64,000 nucleotides of DNA from Ruegeria arenilitoris (GCF_013032855.1 NZ_WQDA01000003.1:248001-312000), one strand, 5' to 3'; shown: positions 25,023 to 35,297, counted from the first letter of the stretch. A program made the numbers and translations. Notes: generated by a model not told the origin, from the sequence alone.

Positions 25023-26435
25023 TCAGTTCAGGTCTTCCAGCAGCCGACCGTGCTTGCGGGTTTCTGCGATCACGTCGCCGAATGTCTGCATACCGCGCGC
25101 AGCCAGCATCGGCAGCATGCGCACCAACGCTTCAGCCGTCGCAACCGCATCCCCCAAGGCCGTATGGCGGAGCGTCTCGGGGATTTCCACGCCCAGTCTT
25201 TCGCACAAAGCGTCGAGCGTATGGGTTTCACTGGCGCCGAATAGAACCGCGGACAGCAGAACCGTGTCCAGGATGGGGTGATCCCACGTCACTTCCATGC
25301 GCTTGGTATGACGGCGCAGAAACGCCATGTCGAATGGTGCGTTATGCGCCACGATCACGGCATCACGGGCGAAGTGGTGGAACATGCGCCCGGCTTGCGC
25401 GATATCGGGCGCGTCCTGCACCATACGGTTACTGACCTTGTGAACCTTGGTCGAAGCGGGTGGGATCGGAATGCCCGGATTGACCAGCGTGTCCAGCCGC
25501 TCGCCCTCGACGATGCGCCCCTTGACGACACGGACGGCACCGATCTGCACGATCTCGTCCTTGTGCGGCAGCAAACCGGTGGTTTCGGTGTCGAAGACCA
25601 CAAAGCACAGTTGCGATAGCGGGCGGTTTTCGAACGCCTCGTCGCCTGGGGTGTCCAGAAGATCGAAATCATAGACCAGAGGGCGCGCGGCCTCTGGCGG
25701 AATGCGGGCGACGCTGTCTTCGAAGATCAGCATATAGCCCGGCGCATCGCCCAGCGGTTTCATGCGTGCCGTGTAGGTTTGGCGCCCGTCCACGCTGGCG
25801 AGGGTGCAATAGACATCCATGCCGGTTTTCCCCAGCTTCTCATAAGCGTCCAGCAGAGGTTTGCGTTCGAGATAGTCGAACAGCGAGGCGTTCAAGCGGG
25901 GATGGGCGATCTGCGCCAGAACCTCGGCGGCCTGCGCGTCGTACAGAACGATCTGGTGGTTTGGCCCCGCCAGCAGCATCGCGACCGGGATCTCGGACAG
26001 AAGCGCGGTCAGACGTTCTTTCTCTGACGCCAGATGCGCGGTTTCGGCGGCAACGGCTTCGGCGGTGGACAGGGCGGTGGTGGCCAGTCGTTCGGCAAGG
26101 CTGGCGGCGGCGGGGGCCAGATCACCCAGATAGCGTGCCGCCTGCAGGTCAAGATCGGTATCCACCCCCGCATGTGCACGCGCACGCAGCTGCGCCGACA
26201 GGCGTTCGATCGGTTTGGCCACGTTGTCGTCGAACAGCAGCCAGACACCAGCGACCAGCCCAAGCAAGCCAAACGAGATCAGCAGGCCGCTGAACACGAA
26301 GGCGCTGGTCATGTCCGCGGGATCGGCCCGGCGCAGGCCAAGCCAAAGCGCGATCAGAGTGATGGCGATGCCACCCGCGGCAAGCAAGCAGAAGAACAGA
26401 AAAATTCTCAGGCGCAGGCTCAGGCGGGTCAGCAT
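25023..26435 (-). CDS. Membrane-anchored PAS-DEDDh 3'-5' exonuclease
   Basis: This 470-residue protein is built like a sensor but ends in a nuclease. Two membrane helices (about 11-33 and 45-68) precede a HAMP-like linker (69-122), a coiled region, a PAS-like domain (about 145-245) and a DnaQ-type exonuclease (275-445). All five DEDDh catalytic residues are present: Asp282 and Glu284 (FDTET), Asp369 (HNAPFD), His424 and Asp429 (HTALGDA). The substrate is unknown and could be nucleic acid or a nucleotidylated protein. It is encoded 2 bp after a small membrane protein and downstream of the DUF294 protein and acetate symporter. Confidence 0.87.
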   Translation of the reverse strand: MLTRLSLRLRIFLFFCLLAAGGIAITLIALWLGLRRADPADMTSAFVFSGLLISFGLLGLVAGVWLLFDDNVAKPIERLSAQLRARAHAGVDTDLDLQAARYLGDLAPAAASLAERLATTALSTAEAVAAETAHLASEKERLTALLSEIPVAMLLAGPNHQIVLYDAQAAEVLAQIAHPRLNASLFDYLERKPLLDAYEKLGKTGMDVYCTLASVDGRQTYTARMKPLGDAPGYMLIFEDSVARIPPEAARPLVYDFDLLDTPGDEAFENRPLSQLCFVVFDTETTGLLPHKDEIVQIGAVRVVKGRIVEGERLDTLVNPGIPIPPASTKVHKVSNRMVQDAPDIAQAGRMFHHFARDAVIVAHNAPFDMAFLRRHTKRMEVTWDHPILDTVLLSAVLFGASETHTLDALCERLGVEIPETLRHTALGDAVATAEALVRMLPMLAARGMQTFGDVIAETRKHGRLLEDLN

Positions 26436-26437
26436 GG

Positions 26438-26956
26438 TTAGGCCTCACAAGTAGCGGAGACCACCGGATCATCCTGGCCAACCGGCACCCAATCGGCACC
26501 GACCAGACGCCCGTCATCCGAGAACTCGGCCCCATCGGCCAGACTTGCCCGGCTGTATTCGGCGCAGTTCACCGCGATCGGCATCTTGGATACCGGCGCC
26601 CAGCGGCCAAAGAAGTACAGGTCGATCAGGCGCTGATCCGGCACCTGCGCATTGGTCCGCAACGAGGCCGTATCGACGGCCGCGAACCGGTCGACATACG
26701 GCACCGCATAGGTCCAGGGGCGATAGAGCGCGCGGCTTTCGACCTCCTGCACGACGGTCAGGCCCTCGGGCAGGGCGTCACGGGTGCGGTCGTACCACGA
26801 ATACTCGCTGATGATCGTGACTGCGATCATGCCCAAACCGGCCGCAACCGGAGCCGACCATTTCGGCAGGCGGCCACCGGTCAGCCGGTTCAAACCCATC
26901 ACGAGGCCCGCGATGGCAAAACCCGCAAAGATCGTGCCGATCAGCTCAAGAAACAT
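26438..26956 (-). CDS. Conserved small membrane protein of the DUF294/exonuclease module
   Basis: This 172-residue protein has two N-terminal hydrophobic segments (about 4-22 and 34-50) with a short linker (NRLTGGRLPKWSAP), then an extracytoplasmic region of about 120 residues with two cysteines (NCAEYS near the middle and SATCEA at the end) that could form a disulfide. I recognise no family. It sits between the DUF294 nucleotidyltransferase (30-bp gap) and the exonuclease (2-bp gap), so it probably belongs to their pathway, perhaps as a periplasmic sensing or docking part. Confidence 0.75.
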   Translation of the reverse strand: MFLELIGTIFAGFAIAGLVMGLNRLTGGRLPKWSAPVAAGLGMIAVTIISEYSWYDRTRDALPEGLTVVQEVESRALYRPWTYAVPYVDRFAAVDTASLRTNAQVPDQRLIDLYFFGRWAPVSKMPIAVNCAEYSRASLADGAEFSDDGRLVGADWVPVGQDDPVVSATCEA

Positions 26957-26986
26957 CTTCCTCCTCCGTTCTTCCTGCCGGGGTCT

Positions 26987-28810
26987 TTATCCCAGCATCC
27001 CCTTGCCGTGCCCGACCGCGGATTGCATCGTCTTTACCACGACAAACGCGTCCCGAAGATGACTTCGCTCAAAGTCCGACAGTTCCGACGGCGCAAGATA
27101 GTTGTCTGGCTTGTCGCCATTCCTGATCTGTTTGACCTGATGGTTCAACCGGGTTTCCGCGATCAGGTCATAGGCATCCATCAGGTCCCGCGCGCCAGAC
27201 GGGCTGAGCACCCCGGCTGCCTCGGCGGCCTTGAGGCGCGCGCGGGTGTTCACCTCGGTCAATTCACCCTGCAGGCTGTAGACGCGGCCCAGATCGACCA
27301 CCGGGACCACGCCGTTGTGTTTGAGATCCAGCGTGTTGCGATGCTCGCCCGAGCGGATCGTGGCGATCCCGCGCAGCAGGCCCAGCGGCGGCGTGTGCTT
27401 CAGAGAATTCGAAATCATGTGCGCCACGAAGATCGAGTTGGCCCGCGCCGCGCGCAGGGTTTCGGCCTGCAGGTCGGAAAACAGCTCGAACCGGCCGCCG
27501 ATGGGGCGCAAGTCGAACATGACCGAGGCCAGCATCTGCGCCTCGGGGTTGGGCTTGGCGATCCAGCCGTTGAAATAGTCGCGCCAGACCCGGACCGGCT
27601 GCCGCCAGCGCGGATTGGTCGCCATCATGTCGCCGGGGCAATAGAAATACCCGCAGGTATCCAGCCCGCCGGACACGAATTTGGCCAGCGCCTCGAAATA
27701 GGGCAGGTCGGCATCGGTGACGCTGTCATCCAGCATCAGGCAATTGTCCTGATCGGACACGCCCGTCTGCTCCTGCCGCCCCTGCGAGCCGCAGGCCAGC
27801 CAAAGATAGTGGACGGGCGCCGGGCCGAGTTTCTGCTCGGCCAGCGCCAGCAGCCGGCGCGTCGCGGCGTCAGCGATGTCGGTGATCAGGCGGGTGACGA
27901 TTTCGTGCCGGTTGCCCGCCGCCACCAGTTGCACCAGCAGGTTCGGGATCTCGGCCGTGACCGCGGCCATCTCGGTCGCCGACCCGGCCTGCGCGATGCG
28001 GCCGACCAGCTCGGCCGAGCTGACGGCCTGGAACCGGGTCAGGTCGGTCTGGGTGACCATTCCGACCAGACGCCCACCCTCGGTGATGGGGATATGGCCG
28101 ATACCGCGTTCCAGCATCGCGTGCAGCACGTCCGAGCCGATGTCGCCGGGCGACAGGGTCAGCGGGTCCGGGGTCATGATCTGTGACACCGGGGTCGTCG
28201 GGGGCAGGGCGCCCGCCACGACCTGGCCCGACAGGTCCCGAACCGTGGCAATGCCGCGCAACGCGCCGCGCTCTGTGATGCAGACAGACGAAATGCCCCG
28301 GTCGCGCATCAGGCGCGCGGCTTCCTGAACGGTCGTGTCCGGGGTGCATGTGGCCGGCTTGCGCGCCATCAGGGTCTCGACCCGGGTGGTGGCCAGTGAT
28401 TGCTGTTCGGGCCGTGCAGGGCGGGCCCGGTTGAAGAATTTGGCGACGACGACGTGACGCTTGAGCAGGTCGGAAAACAGGTCGGTGGGGATAATCAGCA
28501 GAACCGAGGGCGCGTCAGCTGTTGCTGTGGTCACCGCGCGCCCGTCGCGCATCAGACCACGCTCGCCAAACGAGTTGCGCAGGCCCAGATGGGATACGAC
28601 CGCGCCGTTTTCGTCGGTGATCTCGACCTGGCCTTCGTAGATGATGAACAGGCCGGGCAACTGCGCGCCACGGCGATAGAGGACGGCGCCCTTTGCGATT
28701 TCGCGCGCTTCGATCCGGGCTGCGATGTCGGCCAGTTCCTCGACCGGCAGCGCGTCATAGGGGTGCACGGATTTCAGAAACCGGGTGATCTGATCAGGTG
28801 AAAGCGCCAT
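26987..28810 (-). CDS. cNMP-binding/CBS/DUF294 putative nucleotidyltransferase
   Basis: This 607-residue cytosolic signalling protein has a cyclic-nucleotide-binding domain (about 15-125) and two CBS repeats (145-265). A DUF294 nucleotidyltransferase domain (275-450) and a DUF294 C-terminal helical domain follow. The GlnD-like active-site motif is intact: Gly341-Ser342, Gly344-Arg345 and the metal pair Asp353/Asp355 (GSQGRQEQTGVSDQDN), with Asp433 as a likely third carboxylate (MFDLRPIGG). It resembles the uridylyltransferase half of GlnD. It follows the acetate symporter gene and may nucleotidylate a transport or metabolic protein in response to adenine nucleotides. The target is unknown. 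Confidence 0.85.
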   Translation of the reverse strand: MALSPDQITRFLKSVHPYDALPVEELADIAARIEAREIAKGAVLYRRGAQLPGLFIIYEGQVEITDENGAVVSHLGLRNSFGERGLMRDGRAVTTATADAPSVLLIIPTDLFSDLLKRHVVVAKFFNRARPARPEQQSLATTRVETLMARKPATCTPDTTVQEAARLMRDRGISSVCITERGALRGIATVRDLSGQVVAGALPPTTPVSQIMTPDPLTLSPGDIGSDVLHAMLERGIGHIPITEGGRLVGMVTQTDLTRFQAVSSAELVGRIAQAGSATEMAAVTAEIPNLLVQLVAAGNRHEIVTRLITDIADAATRRLLALAEQKLGPAPVHYLWLACGSQGRQEQTGVSDQDNCLMLDDSVTDADLPYFEALAKFVSGGLDTCGYFYCPGDMMATNPRWRQPVRVWRDYFNGWIAKPNPEAQMLASVMFDLRPIGGRFELFSDLQAETLRAARANSIFVAHMISNSLKHTPPLGLLRGIATIRSGEHRNTLDLKHNGVVPVVDLGRVYSLQGELTEVNTRARLKAAEAAGVLSPSGARDLMDAYDLIAETRLNHQVKQIRNGDKPDNYLAPSELSDFERSHLRDAFVVVKTMQSAVGHGKGMLG

Positions 28811-28833
28811 GGGGTCGCCTGTCCGCTTGAATG

Positions 28834-28864
28834 AAAAGCCCCGCCCGGGGTTTAGCCGGGCGGG
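28834..28864 (-). terminator. Terminator or attenuator between symporter and DUF294 genes
   Basis: On the transcribed (minus) strand CCCGCCCGG and CCGGGCGGG form a 9-bp stem around a 7-nt loop (28840-28864), followed by GGCTTTTCATT. The modest T-run suggests partial termination, lowering expression of the regulatory genes relative to the symporter. Confidence 0.6.
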
Positions 28865-28918
28865 AGAAGTTGGTCGAGGGAAACGGCCCGTGATGCATCA
28901 TCGCGGACCGCATCCGGC

Positions 28919-30703
28919 TCAGTGGTCCTGAGCCGCGCCCGCACCACGGGGAATGCGCACGCTTTCGACCAGATCCTTGATCTCCTGCGGGGTTTCCTTG
29001 GTCATGCCGGCAACCACATAGGCGACGCCGAAGTTGACCATGGCGCCGATCGCACCGAACGAGGTCGATTTGATCGGACCCAGCAGCGGGTCTGCATCGG
29101 TGAACGAGTTGGTGCCCGGAATGAACAGCCAGCCCTTGTGCAGGAAGATGTAGACCAGGGTGACGGTCAGACCAGCCAGCATGCCCGCGACCGCGCCGGT
29201 GTTGTTGATGCGGGTCGAGAAGATCCCCATCATCAGCGCCGGGAAGATCGAGGCCGCCGCCAGACCGAAGGCCAACGCCACGGTTTGCGCCGCAAATCCC
29301 GGAGGGTTGAGGCCCAGATAGGTGGCAACCACGATGGCCACGGCCATTGCGATCCGCGCCGCCAGAAGCTCGCCCTTTTCCGAGATGCTCGGGTTGATCG
29401 AGCCCTTGATCAGGTCGTGCGACACCGCCGACGAAATTGCCAGCAACAGGCCCGCAGCGGTCGAAAGCGCGGCCGCAAGACCACCGGCCGCGACCAGACC
29501 GATCACCCAACCCGGCAGGTTGGCGATTTCGGGGTTGGCCAGAACCAGGATGTCGCGGTTGAACTTGGTCAACTCGTTGCCGACCCAGCCCTTTTCTTCG
29601 GCAAGCGCCTGCATGTCGGCATTCTTGTCGTTGTAGTACTGGATCTTGCCGTCGCCGTTCTTGTCTTCCCAGTCCAGCAGGCCGGTTTTCTGCCAGGTGG
29701 CCATCCAGTCATACCGGGCATCGTTGTCGATCTGCTCCAGCGAAACAGCGCCACCTTCGATGCCGCCGTTCGGCCACATCATGTCGGTGATGTTCAGACG
29801 GGCCATGGCACCAACCGCGGGGGCGGTCAGGTACAGCAGAGCGATGAACACCAGCGCCCAACCGGCCGACCAGCGCGCGTCCGACACTTTGGGAACGGTG
29901 AAGAAGCGCATGATGACGTGCGGCAGGCCGGCGGTGCCGATCATCAGCGACAGGGTGAACAGAACCATGTTCAGCGTGTTCGAATGATGAGCGGTGTATT
30001 CCGCAAAGCCCAGCTCGGCCACGATGGCGTCCAGCTTGGTCAGCAGCGGCTCGCCACCGGCGGTGTCGCCGAACAGGCCCAGGGCCGGGATCGGGTTGCC
30101 GGTCAGCTGCAGCGAGATGAAGATCGCCGGAATGGTGTAGGCGGTGATCAGCACGCAGTACTGAGCGACCTGGGTATAGGTCACGCCCTTCATGCCGCCG
30201 AACACCGCATAGGCAAACACGACGCCCGCGCCGATCAGCAGACCGGTGGTGTTCGACACTTCCAGAAAGCGGCCAAAGGCCACGCCCACGCCGGTCATCT
30301 GGCCGATCACGTAGGTGACCGAGGCCACGATCAGACAGATCACCGCCACGACGCGCGCGGTCTGGCTGTAGAAACGATCGCCGATGAATTCGGACACGGT
30401 GAACTTGCCGAACTTGCGCAGATAGGGCGCAAGCAGAAGCGCCAGCAGCACGTAGCCGCCGGTCCAGCCCATCAGGAACGAGCTGTTGTCATAGCCGGTA
30501 AAGGCAATCAGGCCCGCCATCGAGATGAACGAGGCCGCCGACATCCAGTCTGCTGCCGTGGCCATGCCGTTGGTGACCGGGTGAATGCCGCGTCCGGCGG
30601 CATAGAATTCCGATGTGGATCCCGCGCGGGCCCAGATCGCGATGCCGATGTAGAGCGCAAAGGACGCGCCCACAAACAGCAGGTTGATGGTAAACTGATC
30701 CAT
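28919..30703 (-). CDS. Sodium:solute symporter, VC_2705 family (probable acetate/monocarboxylate uptake)
   Basis: This 594-residue protein of the SSS family has about 13 membrane helices and typical core motifs (ADWMSAASFISMAGL near 51, FTVSEFIGDRF near 101, AFGLAAASIFPALMMGIF later). It co-occurs with a DUF4212 small subunit, as in ActP/YjcH-like pairs, and with acs downstream of the same promoter region, so acetate is the likely substrate. A loop of about 90 residues (303-395) contains an EF-hand-like stretch DKNGDGKIQYYN at 347-358, suggesting calcium binding. It lies 15 bp after the DUF4212 gene. Confidence 0.88.
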   Translation of the reverse strand: MDQFTINLLFVGASFALYIGIAIWARAGSTSEFYAAGRGIHPVTNGMATAADWMSAASFISMAGLIAFTGYDNSSFLMGWTGGYVLLALLLAPYLRKFGKFTVSEFIGDRFYSQTARVVAVICLIVASVTYVIGQMTGVGVAFGRFLEVSNTTGLLIGAGVVFAYAVFGGMKGVTYTQVAQYCVLITAYTIPAIFISLQLTGNPIPALGLFGDTAGGEPLLTKLDAIVAELGFAEYTAHHSNTLNMVLFTLSLMIGTAGLPHVIMRFFTVPKVSDARWSAGWALVFIALLYLTAPAVGAMARLNITDMMWPNGGIEGGAVSLEQIDNDARYDWMATWQKTGLLDWEDKNGDGKIQYYNDKNADMQALAEEKGWVGNELTKFNRDILVLANPEIANLPGWVIGLVAAGGLAAALSTAAGLLLAISSAVSHDLIKGSINPSISEKGELLAARIAMAVAIVVATYLGLNPPGFAAQTVALAFGLAAASIFPALMMGIFSTRINNTGAVAGMLAGLTVTLVYIFLHKGWLFIPGTNSFTDADPLLGPIKSTSFGAIGAMVNFGVAYVVAGMTKETPQEIKDLVESVRIPRGAGAAQDH

Positions 30704-30718
30704 TGTCCCCTGGCTCCC

Positions 30719-31003
30719 TTATTCTTCTTCGACGCCGTATTCGGCATCCAGTTTGTTCATGCGCCAGGCGTAGAAGAAGATCAGCGCCAGAAAGACCAGG
30801 ATCGATCCCTGTTGCGCGAACCAGAAGCCCAGGTCGGTGCCGCCGACGGCGATGCCCGACAGCAACGGGCGCAGCAGAATGCCGAACCCGAAAGACACCA
30901 GCGCCCAGATGATGAGGCTGATGTAGATGAGACGCAGGTTTGCCTGCCAATAGCCCTTGTCGGACTCGGCAGTCTGCGCGGAGTTTGTTGAATTATCCGC
31001 CAT
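30719..31003 (-). CDS. DUF4212 small membrane subunit of the symporter
   Basis: This 94-residue protein has two membrane helices (about 24-44 and 56-80) and the DUF4212 signature YWQANLRLIYISLIIWALVS. It ends in a cytosolic tail LDAEYGVEEE. It is the partner always seen with VC_2705-type symporters, comparable to YjcH with ActP. The start at 31003 has a GGAGG site, while a longer upstream frame has none. The charged tail with its single tyrosine is a conceivable regulatory site. Confidence 0.87.
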   Translation of the reverse strand: MADNSTNSAQTAESDKGYWQANLRLIYISLIIWALVSFGFGILLRPLLSGIAVGGTDLGFWFAQQGSILVFLALIFFYAWRMNKLDAEYGVEEE

Positions 31004-31185
31004 TGCGGTTTCCTCCTTGGTTCCTCCAGGGCGGCCCGGTGCATTTGTCCTCCGGCGTAGGGCCGCCATTCGATTGCGCCGAGCGCCGCGATGGCGCCAG
31101 GCAAAGCTTCTCCGGTCCGCCAGAGCGGTTCCGTTGAAGAAACTCATGTCGGGGTCAGTGCCCGCTTTGGGGAGTCCTCTTCCCC

Positions 31186-31869
31186 TTACCGCATCGCGTC
31201 GCCCACGATGCTTTCCAGGCCACGGGCGATCTGATCGATCTGCCCCATGGCATCCAGTTTTCTGAGTACGCCGCGATCCTTGTAGTAGTCGATCAAAGGC
31301 GCGGTTTGTTCGTGATAGGCCTCCAGCCGGGACGCCACGGTTTCGGCATTGTCATCGGCGCGGCGGCTGAATTCGGTGCTGCCGCACTTGTCACAAACAC
31401 CGTCCACCTTCGGCTGCTTGTACTGATCGTGGTAGCCTTCACCGCACATTGCGCAGGTGTAGCGTCCGGCGATCCGGGTGACCATCTCGGCGTCCTCGAC
31501 CTCGAGGCTGATGGCCGCATTCACCTTCTGCCCGTTTTCGGCCAGCAGCTTGTCCAACGCTTCGGCCTGAACCGTGGTACGGGGAAACCCGTCCAGGATG
31601 ACACCGCACGCGCAATCGGGCTCGGCAATGCGATCGCGCAGGATTGCGATGACGATGTCGTCGCTGACCAGGTCGCCGGCTTCCATCACTGCTTTCGCGG
31701 CCTTTCCGGCCTCGGTTCCGGCAGCAACCGCGGCGCGCAGCAGGTCGCCCGTGCTGAGTTGCACAAGGCCGAATTTCTGTTCCAGCATTCGCGCCTGTGT
31801 GCCCTTCCCGGCGCCCGGAGGGCCGAGAAGGATCAGGACAGCGGGCTTTGTGATTGTTTCAGCCTGCAT
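31186..31869 (-). CDS. adk: Adenylate kinase with zinc-type lid, adjacent to acs
   Basis: This 227-residue enzyme catalyses ATP + AMP to 2 ADP. It has the P-loop GPPGAGKGTQ, the AMP-binding segment (STGDLLRAAVAAGTEAG) and DGFPRT. The long lid has four cysteines (CAMC and CDKC), as in zinc-binding adenylate kinases. It begins 7 bp after the acs stop, with its ribosome site GAGGG spanning the stop region. AMP made by acetyl-CoA synthetase would be recycled directly. It is not in a ribosomal-protein operon, where the alphaproteobacterial housekeeping adk usually lies, so it may be a paralogue. Confidence 0.92.
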   Translation of the reverse strand: MQAETITKPAVLILLGPPGAGKGTQARMLEQKFGLVQLSTGDLLRAAVAAGTEAGKAAKAVMEAGDLVSDDIVIAILRDRIAEPDCACGVILDGFPRTTVQAEALDKLLAENGQKVNAAISLEVEDAEMVTRIAGRYTCAMCGEGYHDQYKQPKVDGVCDKCGSTEFSRRADDNAETVASRLEAYHEQTAPLIDYYKDRGVLRKLDAMGQIDQIARGLESIVGDAMR

Positions 31870-31876
31870 CACGCCC

Positions 31877-33841
<1,965 letters not shown>

Positions 33842-33979
33842 TCTGAGGCTCCTCCCTCTGACTGGACTTCGGGTGGACCGAGTTTGCCCAATTGATTGGC
33901 ATTGTCGATCCGTTTCCTCCCCGGTCGGGATAATACGCCTTCGAGAAAAGAAAGAAATAAATTGCCGTAATCCTTGGAT

Positions 33980-34021
33980 TTGTTTGTAAACAACTTTCCG
34001 TTTCTCGGGGTATTTTGTAAA
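33980..34021. promoter_or_regulatory. Paired TTTGTAAA repeats upstream of acs
   Basis: TTTGTAAA occurs at 33983-33990 and 34014-34021, exactly 31 bp apart (about three helical turns). The first lies inside the near-palindrome TTGTTT-GT-AAACAA (33980-33993). They resemble TTTGCAAA sites bound by RamB/PccR-type short-chain fatty-acyl-CoA regulators in related bacteria, differing at one base. They lie about 140-180 bp upstream of the acs start. Confidence 0.4.
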
Positions 34022-34194
34022 TTCGACCGAGTTGAGTTTGCGATAACATGATGAAAAACAATTATTTACAGATTTTGGAGTTGTTAACGGTCCAGAGCGA
34101 CACCTTTTCTCCTGTGGGTCGACCGTGTCGGCGGAGCTTTCTGAGCCGTGCAGAAATCAGCGCTTTCACGGGTGCACCATCCGGGCGGCGGGGC

Positions 34195-34223
34195 TTGGCA
34201 CGTGTCGATGTTGGCGCTAGCTT
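34195..34223 (+). promoter_or_regulatory. Candidate promoter of the TRAP operon
   Basis: TTGGCA (34195-34200), a 17-bp spacer and TAGCTT (34218-34223) resemble a sigma-70 promoter about 50 bp before the binding-protein start. The -10 overlaps the inverted repeat GCTTG-ACTCG-CAAGC, a possible operator. Confidence 0.35.
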
Positions 34224-34270
34224 GACTCGCAAGCGCTCCGGGAGGGGGTGCACCAATGGGAGAGATCATT

Positions 34271-35287
34271 ATGAAGAAGATGTTGAGCGGAGCGGCCATC
34301 GCCGCCCTTGGCGTTGCTTTTGTCACCGAGGCGGCTGCGACCGAGTGGAATGCCTCGGTCTGGGGCAAGCGCCGCGCCTTCACCGAACATGTTGAGAAAC
34401 TGGCCGAACTGGTCAGCGAGAAAACCGATGGCGCGTTCACCATCAACGTCAGCTATGGCGGCCTTTCCAAGCCCAAGGAAAACCTGGACGGCATCGAAAT
34501 CGGCGCCTTCGAGATGGCCCAGTTCTGCGCTGGCTACCATCGCGACAAGAACCGCGCGATCACCGTCCTGGAACTGCCGTTCCTGGGTGTGAACACACTG
34601 GATGAGGAAGTGGCCGTCAGCCACGCGGTCTACGATCACCCTGCGGTCAAGGAAGAGATGGCTCAATGGAACGCTCGTATCCTCATGACCTCGCCGATGC
34701 CGCAGTACAATCTGGTCGGGACAGGCGAGCCGCGTGACAAACTGGCCGAGTTCGAAGGTATGCGCGTTCGTGCGACCGGGGGCCTTGGTCAGGCGTTCGA
34801 GGCCGTTGGTGCCGTTCCGACATCGGTTCCGGCGACCGAAGCCTACAATGCGATGCAGTCCGGTGTTGTGGACACCGTCGCATTTGCTCAGCACGCACAC
34901 CTGTCGTTCGGCACCATCAATGAGGCCGACTGGTGGACCGCGAACCTGAACCCCGGCACGGTGAACTGCCCGGTGGTCGTGAACATCGACGCCTATGAAG
35001 CACTGCCGCCCGAGCACCGTGAGGCGCTGGACAGCTCGATCGACGAGGCGATTGACCACTACCTGACCAACTACGGTGAGCTACTGAAAAAGTGGGATGG
35101 CGTGCTCGAAGAAAAGGGCGTTCAGAAAGTGATGATCGATGACTTCGTTCTGGACGAGTTCCGTGCCAAGGCGGCCGACCCGATCCGCGACCAGTGGATT
35201 GCTGACATGTCCGCCCAAGGCCTGCCGGCGCAGGATCTTTACGACCTGGTGCAGGCAACGCTGAAGCAGCAGCGCGGCGGCAACTGA
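34271..35287 (+). CDS. TRAP transporter solute-binding protein (DctP family)
   Basis: This 338-residue periplasmic binding protein has a signal peptide (MKKMLSGAAIAALGVAFVTEAAA). The DctP fold follows, including the conserved arginine region FEGMRVRATGG that normally contacts a substrate carboxylate, and EAYNAMQSGVVDTV. I chose the ATG at 34271 because GGGAGAG lies just upstream and the longer frame spoils the signal peptide. The solute is an organic acid of unknown identity. A hairpin separates it from the permease genes. Confidence 0.9.
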   Translation: MKKMLSGAAIAALGVAFVTEAAATEWNASVWGKRRAFTEHVEKLAELVSEKTDGAFTINVSYGGLSKPKENLDGIEIGAFEMAQFCAGYHRDKNRAITVLELPFLGVNTLDEEVAVSHAVYDHPAVKEEMAQWNARILMTSPMPQYNLVGTGEPRDKLAEFEGMRVRATGGLGQAFEAVGAVPTSVPATEAYNAMQSGVVDTVAFAQHAHLSFGTINEADWWTANLNPGTVNCPVVVNIDAYEALPPEHREALDSSIDEAIDHYLTNYGELLKKWDGVLEEKGVQKVMIDDFVLDEFRAKAADPIRDQWIADMSAQGLPAQDLYDLVQATLKQQRGGN

Positions 35288-35297
35288 TAAAAAACAG

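Larger units (their letters stand above)
33842..34270. promoter_or_regulatory. Divergent control region between acs and the TRAP operon
   Basis: This 429-bp gene-free region has an AT-rich acs-proximal half and a GC-rich TRAP-proximal half. I see no convincing small ORF. It contains the TTTGTAAA direct repeats at 33983 and 34014, two GGTGCACC palindromes (34171-34178 and 34247-34254), an inverted repeat GCTTG/CAAGC (34220-34234) and a candidate TRAP promoter, described separately. Confidence 0.6.

Noticed and set aside
28922-30991. 689-codon plus-strand open frame opposite the symporter
   Set aside because: Shadow frame. The minus strand encodes a well-formed 13-helix symporter with a ribosome site.
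31169-31185. Short hairpin GGGGA/TCCCC just after adk
   Set aside because: A 5-bp stem without a T-run. The downstream DUF4212 gene is probably in the same transcript, so terminator function is not supported.
34195-34216. Possible sigma-54 promoter (TTGGCACG...) before the TRAP operon
   Set aside because: The -24-like GG is present but no GC occurs at the required 10-nt spacing for a -12 element, so a sigma-70 reading fits better.
34048-34395. Open frame between acs and the TRAP binding protein, running into the latter in another frame
   Set aside because: No ribosome site, no family motif, and it overlaps the signal peptide coding region of the real gene.
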